Shown: piece by piece, positions 7,643 through 14,448 of the stretch
Layout: every line of letters starts with the position of its first letter
Numbering within the stretch: position 1 is the first letter of the stretch
Assembly (NCBI GenBank): GCA_047973085.1
Contig: JBKEBI010000042.1
Span: forward strand, 1-31,801
Direction: 5' to 3'
Source of the DNA: JBKEDG01 sp047973085
Lineage (GTDB): Bacteria > Bacillota_I > Bacilli_A > JBKEDG01
Length of the DNA stretch: 31,801 nucleotides
Program-made: the position numbers and the translations under genes
The notes under the pieces: model-generated
Told to the model about the DNA's origin: nothing
The model's input: only the letters and a program-made list of their open reading frames with translations
The model's database searches: none

Positions 7643-8127
7643 TGAAAAAAAGCATATTGATTCTTACATTATCAATACTATTTTTTATAACAGGATGTAG
7701 TGAAAATAATACAAATACTGAGTCAGAGGAAGTATTGAAGGTAGTTGATTATGAAGGATATGAACTTGAAGAAAATCATATTTATGAAAAAATTACTCCA
7801 GAGGAGTTAGGACAGCAAGTTTTAGATAAAGAAAATATTTATATATTTTTCGGTAGAAGTAGTTGACCATATTGTGTAGTGGCGGCGCCAATATTAAATG
7901 AGAAAGCACAGGATTACAATATTGATATTGTTTATTATGCAAATGTTGAAGAATATGATTTTAGTGAATATTTTACGAAATACAACTTTGAAGGTGTTCC
8001 AAATGTAGTATACTTAGAAGCAGGAGAATTTAAAGATGCTTCACAGTTATACAACTTAAATGAATATGAAACATATGAAGAATATTTTGAAGAGATTTTT
8101 GAACAGTTTTTTACTGCTAATGATTAG
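7642..8127 (+). CDS. Thioredoxin-fold lipoprotein, probable selenoprotein (U-P-Y-C)
   Basis: Read as one frame this encodes 161 residues with a single in-frame TGA at 7864-7866 (residue 75). A lipoprotein signal peptide ends in the lipobox ITGC with C19, so the mature protein should be anchored outside the cytoplasmic membrane. The strand IYIFFGRSS leads directly into TGA-Pro-Tyr-Cys, so the UGA replaces the first catalytic cysteine of a CPYC motif. The later half is intact and includes the thioredoxin-type cis-proline segment FEGVPNVVYLE near residue 110. UGA is a stop elsewhere in this window, and no other stop or frameshift occurs in the gene. I infer selenocysteine at residue 75. The alternative is a nonsense mutation at the catalytic codon, giving two non-functional fragments (7642-7866 and the remainder). 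It is the last gene of the operon; its stop lies in the terminator stem. Confidence 0.75.
7867..7895 (+). promoter_or_regulatory. Candidate bacterial SECIS element downstream of the UGA
   Basis: Directly after the UGA, UGGC (7880-7883) and GCCA (7887-7890) close a GGC loop, and AUAUU (7869-7873) can pair with AAUAU (7890-7894) if the inner stem gives up one pair. The patch GTGGCGGCGCC is markedly GC-rich for this AT-rich gene and uses GCG alanine codons. The apical loop begins 17 bases after the UGA and starts with G, which fits the loose consensus known for bacterial SECIS elements. This is a hand fold, not a computed one. Confidence 0.5.
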
Positions 8128-8150
8128 ATTTTTCTAATCATTTTTATTTT
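8119..8150 (+). terminator. Intrinsic terminator of the ispD-buk-selenoprotein operon
   Basis: The perfect 10-bp arms AATGATTAGA and TCTAATCATT with a TTTT loop are followed by TTTATTTT. The selenoprotein stop codon lies inside the left arm. Confidence 0.85.
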
Positions 8151-8153
8151 ATA

Positions 8154-8167
8154 CGAAAAAATGTTCG
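8154..8167 (+). promoter_or_regulatory. LexA (SOS) box-like palindrome at the pcrA promoter
   Basis: CGAAAAAATGTTCG matches the Gram-positive LexA consensus CGAACNNNNGTTCG at nine of ten defined positions. It covers the -35 region of the pcrA promoter, a normal place for repression. A second similar box lies at 11932-11945. The LexA assignment is by motif only. Confidence 0.55.
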
Positions 8168-8173
8168 TTTATG

Positions 8174-8182
8174 TGATATAAT
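8174..8182 (+). promoter_or_regulatory. Extended -10 promoter of pcrA
   Basis: TGATATAAT lies 25 bases before the pcrA start, with GAGGTG between. The -35 position falls in the LexA-like box and is a poor match, so the TG extension probably compensates. Confidence 0.7.
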
Positions 8183-8199
8183 AGCAATGAGGTGTTATG

Positions 8200-10320
8200 A
8201 TGGATTTAAGAAGTTTAAATGATAGACAAAAAGAAGCAATAGTAAATAGTGAGGGTCCTACTCTTGTTGTTGCTGGTGCAGGGAGTGGGAAGACACGTGT
8301 TTTAACGTATAAAATTGCTAGTTTAATTGATAATGGAGTTTCACCTTTCAACATTTTAGCGATTACTTTTACTAATAAGGCTGCTAAGGAGATGAAGGAA
8401 CGTATTATGGAAATGATAGGGACATCTGCGTATGATGCGACTATTGCTACGTTCCATTCTTTTGGTGTGAAAATACTTAGGAGAGAGATTGATAAGTTAG
8501 GTTACAGCAAAAGTTTTACTATTATTGATGGAAATGATCAATTATCTGTAGTTAAGTTAATTTTAAAGGATAAAAATATAGATTCAAAAAAATATAATCC
8601 AAGACATATTTTATCTAGAATTTCTAAGTATAAAAATCAACAGGTTCAAGATGGAGAACTAGAAGAAGAATGTTACAGTTTCTATGATGAAATTGTTGTT
8701 GATGTTTATAAAAAATATTGTGAACGTTTGGTTGCTAATAACTGTGTTGATTTTGATGATTTGTTAATTTTACCAGTAAAATTATTCTCGAAATTTCCTG
8801 ATATTTTAGAAAAGTATCAAAATATTTTTCAGTATATTTTGGTTGATGAATATCAAGATACTAATAGTCTACAATATAATTTAGTTAAAATGTTAGGTAG
8901 TAAATATAGAAATATTTTTGTAGTAGGTGATGGTGATCAGTCCATTTATTCATGGCGTGGAGCAAATATGGAAAATATCTTAAATTTTGAAAAAGATTAT
9001 CAAGATGCAAATGTTATATTACTTGAACAAAATTATCGTAGTACAAAAAATATTATTGCTGCAGCAAATAATGTTATTGAGAATAATAAATATAGGAAGC
9101 ATAAGCATTTGTTTACAGATAATGAAGAGGGAGAGTTTATTAATTATCTAAAATGTAGTGATGAAAAAGAAGAGGCTCAAACAGTTATTGATGAAGTAAT
9201 TGGACTACTTAGAAGAGGAGTTTCTTTAAATGAGATTGCAATTTTATATCGAACTAATGCTCAGTCAAGAGTTTTTGAAGAGGTACTTCTTAGAGAAAAT
9301 ATTGCTTATAATATAGTTGGTAGTTATTATTTCTATGCAAGAAAAGAAATTAAAGATGTACTGGCATATTTGAGGTTGGTAGTGAATATAAATGATGACA
9401 TAAGCTTTTTAAGAGTAGTGAATGAACCAAAACGTGGTATTGGAAACTCTACGATTGAAAAGCTAAGAGAAATTGCAACTGGAAATAATATTAGTTTGAT
9501 GGAGGCAATTGATTTAAGTTATTTAAGTTCGAAAGCAAATCAAGCCTTAAGTAATTTTAAAAGTATGATTATAAATTTACAAGAATATTCAAATGAGCAT
9601 TCCATAACTCATATAATTGAAAGAGTAATGGAATCAACTGGATATTTTGCTTCAATCAGTGATGATTCAATTGAAAGTAGCGTTAGAAGAGAGTATTTAG
9701 AAGAGTTTCTAAGTGTTGCAAATGTTTTTGAAGAAACACACGAGGAAATTTCTTTGGAAGAATTTTTAGCTGAAATTAGTTTAGTTGCAGATATGAAACA
9801 GTATGAAGAAAGTGATAATAAATTAAGTTTAATGACATTGCATGCAGTTAAAGGCCTTGAATTTGATTATGTATTTTTAGTAGGGATGGAAGAGGGGCTT
9901 TTACCACATCGTAATAGTTTGGAAACTGAATTTGAACTTGAAGAGGAGAGAAGACTTTGTTATGTTGGTATTACAAGAGCTAGAAAAAAACTATATTTTT
10001 CTAATGCACATGTAAGAATGTTTTTGGGAAGTAGAGCAATTAATCCAATTAGTAGGTTTATTAAAGAAGCAGGGTTTAATTTGATTGAGCAAAATGGTGA
10101 AGTCATGGAGGTAAAAACCAATTTTGAAGATAAAATTTACGATCTTGAATCAGAAAGTGTCGAAGATTTAGTTGTTGGAGATAAGGTTAGTCATGATATG
10201 TTTGGAAATGGAATTATTGTTAGTATAGATGGAAATGTTATAAATGTGGCTTTTGGTCATCAATTTGGCGTTAAGAAAATTAGTGCATTATTTAATTCTT
10301 TAGAAAAAGTTGTTGATTAA
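8200..10320 (+). CDS. pcrA: ATP-dependent DNA helicase PcrA/UvrD
   Basis: PcrA is a superfamily 1A 3'-5' helicase for nucleotide excision repair, plasmid replication and clearing RecA or RNA polymerase from DNA. The roughly 706-residue protein carries the ordered SF1 motifs: Q-motif LNDRQKEAI near residue 6, Walker A VAGAGSGKTR near 24, FTNKAAKEM near 56, Walker B VDEYQDTNSLQ near 217, GDGDQSIYSWRGA near 246, QNYRST near 280, LMTLHAVKGLEFDYVFLVGMEEG near 545 (described in parts) and YVGITRARKKL near 587. The C-terminal tail ends in a Tudor-like RNA-polymerase-binding region (GDKVSHDMFGNGIIVSI). Two ATGs occur in tandem; I prefer the second (8200), five bases after GAGGTG. The gene has its own promoter with a LexA-like box. 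Confidence 0.96.
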   Translation: MDLRSLNDRQKEAIVNSEGPTLVVAGAGSGKTRVLTYKIASLIDNGVSPFNILAITFTNKAAKEMKERIMEMIGTSAYDATIATFHSFGVKILRREIDKLGYSKSFTIIDGNDQLSVVKLILKDKNIDSKKYNPRHILSRISKYKNQQVQDGELEEECYSFYDEIVVDVYKKYCERLVANNCVDFDDLLILPVKLFSKFPDILEKYQNIFQYILVDEYQDTNSLQYNLVKMLGSKYRNIFVVGDGDQSIYSWRGANMENILNFEKDYQDANVILLEQNYRSTKNIIAAANNVIENNKYRKHKHLFTDNEEGEFINYLKCSDEKEEAQTVIDEVIGLLRRGVSLNEIAILYRTNAQSRVFEEVLLRENIAYNIVGSYYFYARKEIKDVLAYLRLVVNINDDISFLRVVNEPKRGIGNSTIEKLREIATGNNISLMEAIDLSYLSSKANQALSNFKSMIINLQEYSNEHSITHIIERVMESTGYFASISDDSIESSVRREYLEEFLSVANVFEETHEEISLEEFLAEISLVADMKQYEESDNKLSLMTLHAVKGLEFDYVFLVGMEEGLLPHRNSLETEFELEEERRLCYVGITRARKKLYFSNAHVRMFLGSRAINPISRFIKEAGFNLIEQNGEVMEVKTNFEDKIYDLESESVEDLVVGDKVSHDMFGNGIIVSIDGNVINVAFGHQFGVKKISALFNSLEKVVD

Positions 10321-10332
10321 TTTACTTTCAGA

Positions 10333-10341
10333 TGTTATTAT
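10333..10341 (+). promoter_or_regulatory. Extended -10 promoter of the uracil permease gene
   Basis: TGTTATTAT lies just after the pcrA stop and would start a transcript near 10348, exactly ahead of the PyrR-type hairpin. No strong -35 is visible. Confidence 0.5.
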
Positions 10342-10352
10342 ATGTGTAGAGC

Positions 10353-10381
10353 CTTTAAACTTGTACTGAGATACAAGAAAG
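10353..10381 (+). promoter_or_regulatory. PyrR-binding-loop-like anti-antiterminator hairpin
   Basis: The lower stem CTTT/AAAG, an unpaired AAA on the 5' side, the upper stem CTTGTA/TACAAG and the hexaloop CTGAGA reproduce the layout of PyrR-binding RNA hairpins, whose loop follows CNGNGA. The loop-closing pair here is A-U rather than the usual C-G. The downstream terminator and the uracil permease gene support UMP-dependent attenuation by PyrR. Confidence 0.65.
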
Positions 10382-10395
10382 TTATCACACTTTTT

Positions 10396-10422
10396 GTGTA
10401 TGCTTAGGCATGCACTTTTTTT
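10396..10422 (+). terminator. Attenuator terminator in the uracil permease leader
   Basis: GTGTATGC and GCATGCAC form an 8-bp stem with a TTAG loop, followed by TTTTTTT. An upstream CACAC at 10386-10390 can pair with the 5' arm (GTGT), giving a competing structure. The terminator lies before the permease ribosome-binding site, so it works as a regulated terminator rather than ending pcrA alone. Confidence 0.8.
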
Positions 10423-10446
10423 AGGCAAAAATTAGGAGGATACAAT

Positions 10447-11763
10447 ATGATTAATTTTAAATATGGAATTGATGATGTTCCGCAAAAGAAAGGAGAGCAT
10501 TTGCTGCTTTCTATTCAACATGTTTTTGCTATGTTTGGTTCAACTATTTTAGTGCCAATTTTAATTGGATTGGATGTAAGTGTAGCGCTATTTTGTGCTG
10601 GTATGGGTACACTAATTTATAGTTTTATTACAAAACAAAAAGTTCCTGTTTTTATTGGTAGTTCATTTGCTTATATTGGGTTACTTAGTACTTTAATGGT
10701 TAACGAGGGTAGGGCAGCAGTGGCGTTTGCAGTTATTTCTGTAGGTATAATATATATGATTGTTTCATTGATTACAACAGTTATAGGGGTAAAGTGGCTA
10801 GATTATGTACTACCACCAGTTGTAATGGGGCCTTTGGTAATAGTAATAGGATTATCTCTTGCTCCTGTTGCAATGAGTAATAGTGGTCTTTCAGTTGATG
10901 GTTTTGATTTAAAGAGTGTAATAGTAGCATTATCAACTTTAGTTGCTTCACTTGTTGCTCTTGAAAAAGGAAACGGGTTTGTGAAATCAATTCCAATTTT
11001 AATAGGTATTTTTGTTGGATATATTATCTCAATAGCTTTTGGGATTGTTGATTTTAGTGCTTTTGAAGGAATGGAGCTTTTTAAAATTCCAAATTTTAAT
11101 ATTGCATTTTTAGATAATGATTTTAAATTTAGTTCCTCTATTTTACTGGCAGTTTTACCGCTTGTAATTGTAACAATTGCGGAACATATTGGAGATCATA
11201 CAGTTAGTTCTGCTATTACTGGAAGAAATTTTTTGAAAGACCCAGGCCTTAAACGTACAATTTTAGGAGATGGTCTTGCAACATTTTGTGCTGGACTAAT
11301 TGGAGGCCCAGTAAATACTACGTATGCTGAAAATACAGGAGTAATTATATTAACTAAGGTTGCTAGTATTAGAGTTATTCAATTAGCTGCAGTTTTTGCA
11401 ATGATAATCGCATTCTTAAATCCAATTGCAATATTTATATCAACAATACCTACACCTGTAATGGGAGGTATTTCAATAGTATTATTTGGACTTATCGCTC
11501 AAAATGGTGTGCGTATTTTGATGAATGCCCACATAGACTTTAACCATACAAGAAATATGATTATTGTTGCAATAATTTTAGTTGTAGGTCTTGGAGGAGG
11601 ATATTTCGCGTTCACAGCTTTAGGAACTGAATTTGTATTTCAAGGTATGAGTCTTGCTGCAATTTTTGGAATTGGAGTGCACTTGATTTTACCTGATAAG
11701 CATCTAAGCTTAAAGCCAGAAGTAGAACTTACGGAAGAAATGATAAAAGATGATTTAGTTTAA
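10447..11763 (+). CDS. pyrP: Uracil permease (NCS2 family)
   Basis: This 438-residue membrane protein is a nucleobase:cation symporter-2 family permease with about 14 hydrophobic segments. The opening YGIDDVPQKKGEHLLLSIQH and the next segment FAMFGSTILVPILIGLD are typical of uracil permeases of the UraA/PyrP group. Within the core, AEHIGDHTVSSAITGRNF near residue 238 carries the conserved substrate-site Glu-His, and GGPVNTTYAENTGVI near 280 the second conserved Glu. It imports uracil across the cytoplasmic membrane with protons. Xanthine permeases of the same family differ in these motifs, and the PyrR-type leader also favours uracil. The ATG has a GGAGG site eight bases upstream. It is followed by its own terminator and is therefore a single-gene unit. 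Confidence 0.92.
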   Translation: MINFKYGIDDVPQKKGEHLLLSIQHVFAMFGSTILVPILIGLDVSVALFCAGMGTLIYSFITKQKVPVFIGSSFAYIGLLSTLMVNEGRAAVAFAVISVGIIYMIVSLITTVIGVKWLDYVLPPVVMGPLVIVIGLSLAPVAMSNSGLSVDGFDLKSVIVALSTLVASLVALEKGNGFVKSIPILIGIFVGYIISIAFGIVDFSAFEGMELFKIPNFNIAFLDNDFKFSSSILLAVLPLVIVTIAEHIGDHTVSSAITGRNFLKDPGLKRTILGDGLATFCAGLIGGPVNTTYAENTGVIILTKVASIRVIQLAAVFAMIIAFLNPIAIFISTIPTPVMGGISIVLFGLIAQNGVRILMNAHIDFNHTRNMIIVAIILVVGLGGGYFAFTALGTEFVFQGMSLAAIFGIGVHLILPDKHLSLKPEVELTEEMIKDDLV

Positions 11764-11773
11764 TATGTACTGA

Positions 11774-11802
11774 AATAGCCCTGCAATGCAGAGCTATTTT
11801 TT
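11774..11802 (+). terminator. Intrinsic terminator after the uracil permease gene
   Basis: The arms AATAGC and GCTATT surround an inner CTGC/GCAG stem with one C-A mismatch between, followed by TTTTTT. It begins about ten bases after the permease stop. Confidence 0.85.
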
Positions 11803-11925
11803 ATTTATACTAATATAAATATGTGTAATTTCACGTTTGTTGATAAAAAATGGTATACTAATGTAAATATGAATAGAGTTTCTATAGTAAATAAAAATGA
11901 AGTATATAAATAAAGTGGATTTACC

Positions 11926-11954
11926 TTGAAACGAACATTTGTTTGTGTTATTAT
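11926..11954 (+). promoter_or_regulatory. Strong promoter of the OpuC/EgtUV-type transporter
   Basis: TTGAAA (11926-11931) and TATTAT (11949-11954) are 17 bases apart, with TG one base before the -10. Transcription would start near 11961, only about 12 bases before the ATG. A weaker TGGTATACT element lies upstream at 11851-11859. Apart from these, nothing recognisable fills 11803-11925. Confidence 0.7.
11932..11945 (+). promoter_or_regulatory. LexA-like palindrome inside the transporter promoter spacer
   Basis: CGAACATTTGTTTG matches CGAACNNNNGTTCG at nine of ten positions and lies wholly between the -35 and -10, where a bound repressor would block RNA polymerase. The 12-base core AAACGAACATTT is the exact reverse complement of a segment at the pcrA promoter (8159-8170). 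A transporter-specific regulator of the GbsR/OpcR type is an alternative. Confidence 0.45.
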
Positions 11955-11972
11955 GTAGGAGAGGTGAGATTA

Positions 11973-13514
11973 ATGTTACAAGATATGTGGGATTTATTTT
12001 TAGAAAGGCAAGATTTCTTTGTTAATTTATTGGTGGAACATATAATAATTTCATTAATAGCAATAATAATTGCTATTGTTTTTGGAGGAATAATTGGTAT
12101 TTTGATTAGTGAATACAGGCATAGTGTGAAACCAACTCTTTCAGCAATTAATTTTTTTAACACTATTCCTGCTATTTCAATGCTAGGATTTTTAATTCCG
12201 TTTTCAGGTGTAGGAAATACTACAGCTATTATTGCCTTAACAATTTATGCTCTACTTCCTATGGTTAGAAACACCTATACTGGTATAGCAAACATTAATC
12301 CAATAATTATAGAATCTGCAAATGGGATGGGAAGTACAAGGCTGCAAGTTTTGTGGAAAATAAAAATTCCCTTAGCAATGCCTGTTATAATGTCTGGAAT
12401 ACGAAGTATGGTAACAATGACTATTGCTCTTGCTGGTATTGCTTCGTTTATTGGTGCAGGTGGATTGGGTGTTGCAATATATAGAGGTATAACTACTAAT
12501 AATTCTACAATGACAATGGTTGGAAGTCTTTTAATTGCGGTGCTTGCACTAAGTATGGATTTTTTATTAGGTTTTGTTGAAAGAAAAGTGAACAGTAATA
12601 GGGTAGTGAAAACTAGAAATAAAATGTGGATAGCTGTAGGTGGATTGATTATATGTTTAACATTAATAATTGGAAATGTTTTTAATGGACAAGGTAAAAA
12701 TACTATTAAATTTGCAACAAAACCAATGACAGAACAATATATTTTAGGAGAGATGTTAAAATTAATGATAGAAGCCGAAACAGACTTAGAAGTTGAATTA
12801 ACTCATGGAGTTGGTGGTGGTACAGCTAATATTCAACCTGGAATGGAATCTGGAGAATTTGATATCTATCCAGAATATACAGGAACAGGATGGAACGCAG
12901 TTTTAAAATATGACAGCCTTTATATTGAAGAGTTATTTGATGACATGAATGATGAATATTTTGATAAATATGATATGCAATGGGTTGGTAAATATGGTTT
13001 TAATAATACATATGGGTTGGCTGTACGTAGTGAAATTGCAGATGAATATAATTTGAAAACTTATTCAGATTTAAGAAATATTGCTGGAGAATTAGTATTT
13101 GGTGCAGAATATGATTTCTTTGAACGAGAAGATGGATATGATGCATTAACTAGCACGTATGGGTTAGAATTTAAGGAAACAATGGACTTAGATATTGGAT
13201 TAAAATATGAAGCCATTAATCAAAAACAAATTGATATTATGGTTATATTTACTACTGATGGACAGTTGAGTGCGTCTGATGTAGTTGTTTTGGAAGATGA
13301 TAGAGGTTTTTATCCATCATATTTATGTGCTAATGTAGTTAGGAATGAAATTTTGAATGAGTATCCTGAATTGATAGCAGTTTTTGATAAATTAAAGGGA
13401 AGTATTTCTGATGCTGAAATGTCTGAGATGAATAATGATGTTGAGTCAAACGGTAAGAATCCAGAAGAAGTTGCGAAAGAGTTTTTAATTAAAAAGAACT
13501 TACTGAAGGAGTAA
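11973..13514 (+). CDS. ABC importer permease fused to substrate-binding domain (OpuC/EgtU type)
   Basis: This 513-residue protein fuses a membrane permease (about residues 1-205, five to six segments) to a substrate-binding domain facing outside (about 235-513). The permease has the coupling-loop motif ANGMGSTRLQVLWKIKIPLA near residue 118, typical of ABC importers. The binding domain resembles OpuAC/ProX, with KFATKPMTEQYILGEM near 245 and SGEFDIYPEYTGTGW near 295. Substrates of this group are quaternary amines such as glycine betaine, carnitine and choline, or ergothioneine in EgtUV. The size and fused layout resemble pneumococcal EgtU as I recall it, but the ligand cannot be settled by eye. 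The ATG at 11973 follows GGAGAGGTGAG; a longer frame from a TTG at 11943 starts upstream of the predicted transcript. The ATPase gene follows four bases later. Confidence 0.88.
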   Translation: MLQDMWDLFLERQDFFVNLLVEHIIISLIAIIIAIVFGGIIGILISEYRHSVKPTLSAINFFNTIPAISMLGFLIPFSGVGNTTAIIALTIYALLPMVRNTYTGIANINPIIIESANGMGSTRLQVLWKIKIPLAMPVIMSGIRSMVTMTIALAGIASFIGAGGLGVAIYRGITTNNSTMTMVGSLLIAVLALSMDFLLGFVERKVNSNRVVKTRNKMWIAVGGLIICLTLIIGNVFNGQGKNTIKFATKPMTEQYILGEMLKLMIEAETDLEVELTHGVGGGTANIQPGMESGEFDIYPEYTGTGWNAVLKYDSLYIEELFDDMNDEYFDKYDMQWVGKYGFNNTYGLAVRSEIADEYNLKTYSDLRNIAGELVFGAEYDFFEREDGYDALTSTYGLEFKETMDLDIGLKYEAINQKQIDIMVIFTTDGQLSASDVVVLEDDRGFYPSYLCANVVRNEILNEYPELIAVFDKLKGSISDAEMSEMNNDVESNGKNPEEVAKEFLIKKNLLKE

Positions 13515-13518
13515 TATT

Positions 13519-14244
13519 ATGAAAAATATAATAGAATTTAAAAATGTAAAAAAGGTGTATGATAAAAATGTAGTTATTGACAATTTTAACCTTACTATAG
13601 AAGAAGGAGAATTTGTAACGATCATAGGATTATCTGGGTGTGGAAAAACAACAATTTTAAAGATGATTAATAGGTTGGTAGTTCCTGATTCTGGTACTGT
13701 TTTTGTAAATGGGGAGGATGTAAGTACTCAAAATATTATAAATTTAAGAAGAAATATTGGTTATGCTATTCAAGGTAGTGTACTGTTTCCACATATGAAT
13801 GTTGAGCAAAATATTGCGTATGTACCTAATTTGTTAAATAAGAAGGATACAGATAAAACAAGCGTTGCAGTTGATAAATGGATGCAGATGGTTGGGCTTG
13901 ATGAGAAATTAAAAAGTCGCTATCCATCAGAGCTATCTGGTGGACAACAGCAAAGAGTAGGTATTGCTAGATCACTTGCTGCTTCACCAAATATTTTACT
14001 TATGGATGAACCATTTGGTGCAGTTGATGAAATTACTAGAAGACAATTACAAAAAGAATTACATCAGATTTATAAAAAGACAGGAATTACTATTTTGTTT
14101 ATTACTCACGATATTTCAGAAGCATTGAAACTTGGAACTAAAGTTTTAGTGATTGATAAGGGTGTTGTTCAACAATATGCTTCACCAAATCAATTAATCT
14201 CTAATCCGGCAACAGATGTTGTTAGAAAACTTATTGATCAGTAA
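13519..14244 (+). CDS. ABC importer ATPase (OpuCA/EgtV type)
   Basis: This 241-residue cytoplasmic ATPase powers the fused permease/binding protein encoded just upstream. It has Walker A GLSGCGKTT near residue 37, the Q-loop segment IGYAIQGSVLFPHM near 80, the ABC signature LSGGQQQRVG near 140, Walker B ILLMDEPFGAVDE near 157 and the switch histidine in LFITHDISEAL near 193. OpuCA-type ATPases usually carry C-terminal CBS domains that sense ionic strength; this one ends without them. The missing CBS domains argue against a primary osmotic role and fit an EgtV-like protein. The ATG is eight bases after AAGGAG, within the last codons of the upstream gene. A terminator follows at 14260. Confidence 0.9.
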   Translation: MKNIIEFKNVKKVYDKNVVIDNFNLTIEEGEFVTIIGLSGCGKTTILKMINRLVVPDSGTVFVNGEDVSTQNIINLRRNIGYAIQGSVLFPHMNVEQNIAYVPNLLNKKDTDKTSVAVDKWMQMVGLDEKLKSRYPSELSGGQQQRVGIARSLAASPNILLMDEPFGAVDEITRRQLQKELHQIYKKTGITILFITHDISEALKLGTKVLVIDKGVVQQYASPNQLISNPATDVVRKLIDQ

Positions 14245-14259
14245 TGTTAAATTGAATAA

Positions 14260-14294
14260 AACTCATTCTTCTTTGTTTGAAGGTGAGTTTTTTT
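14260..14294 (+). terminator. Intrinsic terminator of the ABC importer operon
   Basis: The arms AACTCA and TGAGTT flank an inner CTTC/GAAG stem and are followed by seven T residues. It begins about 15 bases after the ATPase stop. Confidence 0.85.
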
Positions 14295-14328
14295 GATATA
14301 GTACCTAGAATATCTATATATAAATTTT

Positions 14329-14389
14329 AGATTTTTTATAGCAAGTGAACTTTTATAAAAATCTTTATTAATAGGAGTCAAACCTATTT
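14329..14389 (+). other. Two inverted repeats in the region upstream of glyS
   Basis: One long AT-rich hairpin pairs AGATTTTTTATA (14329-14340) with TATAAAAATCT (14354-14364) with a one-base bulge. A second pairs AATAGG with CCTATT (about 14370-14389). Both lie upstream of the main glyS promoter, although a possible TGATATAGT -10 at 14294-14302 would place them in a leader RNA. No T-box specifier or conserved T-box sequence was found. Confidence 0.35.
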
Positions 14390-14415
14390 AAAAATATTGC
14401 AAAAAATGGTATAAT
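14387..14415 (+). promoter_or_regulatory. Extended -10 promoter of the glyS-dnaG-rpoD operon
   Basis: TTTAAA at 14387-14392 and TATAAT at 14410-14415 are 17 bases apart, with TG one base before the -10 (TGGTATAAT). The start codon follows about 33 bases later with an AGGAGGT site. Confidence 0.7.
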
Positions 14416-14448
14416 TATTACATATGATTAAATGTAGGAGGTATTGAA

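Noticed and set aside
7864..7866. TGA read as tryptophan (genetic code 4)
   Set aside because: Three other genes end in TGA (C_GCAxxG, ispD, gshF) with the next gene starting at the stop, and Trp is coded by TGG throughout. Trp at the first position of a CxxC motif would also make no chemical sense.
10321..10446. Purine riboswitch before the nucleobase permease
   Set aside because: The conserved purine-aptamer core sequences are absent, whereas a PyrR-type loop and terminator are present.
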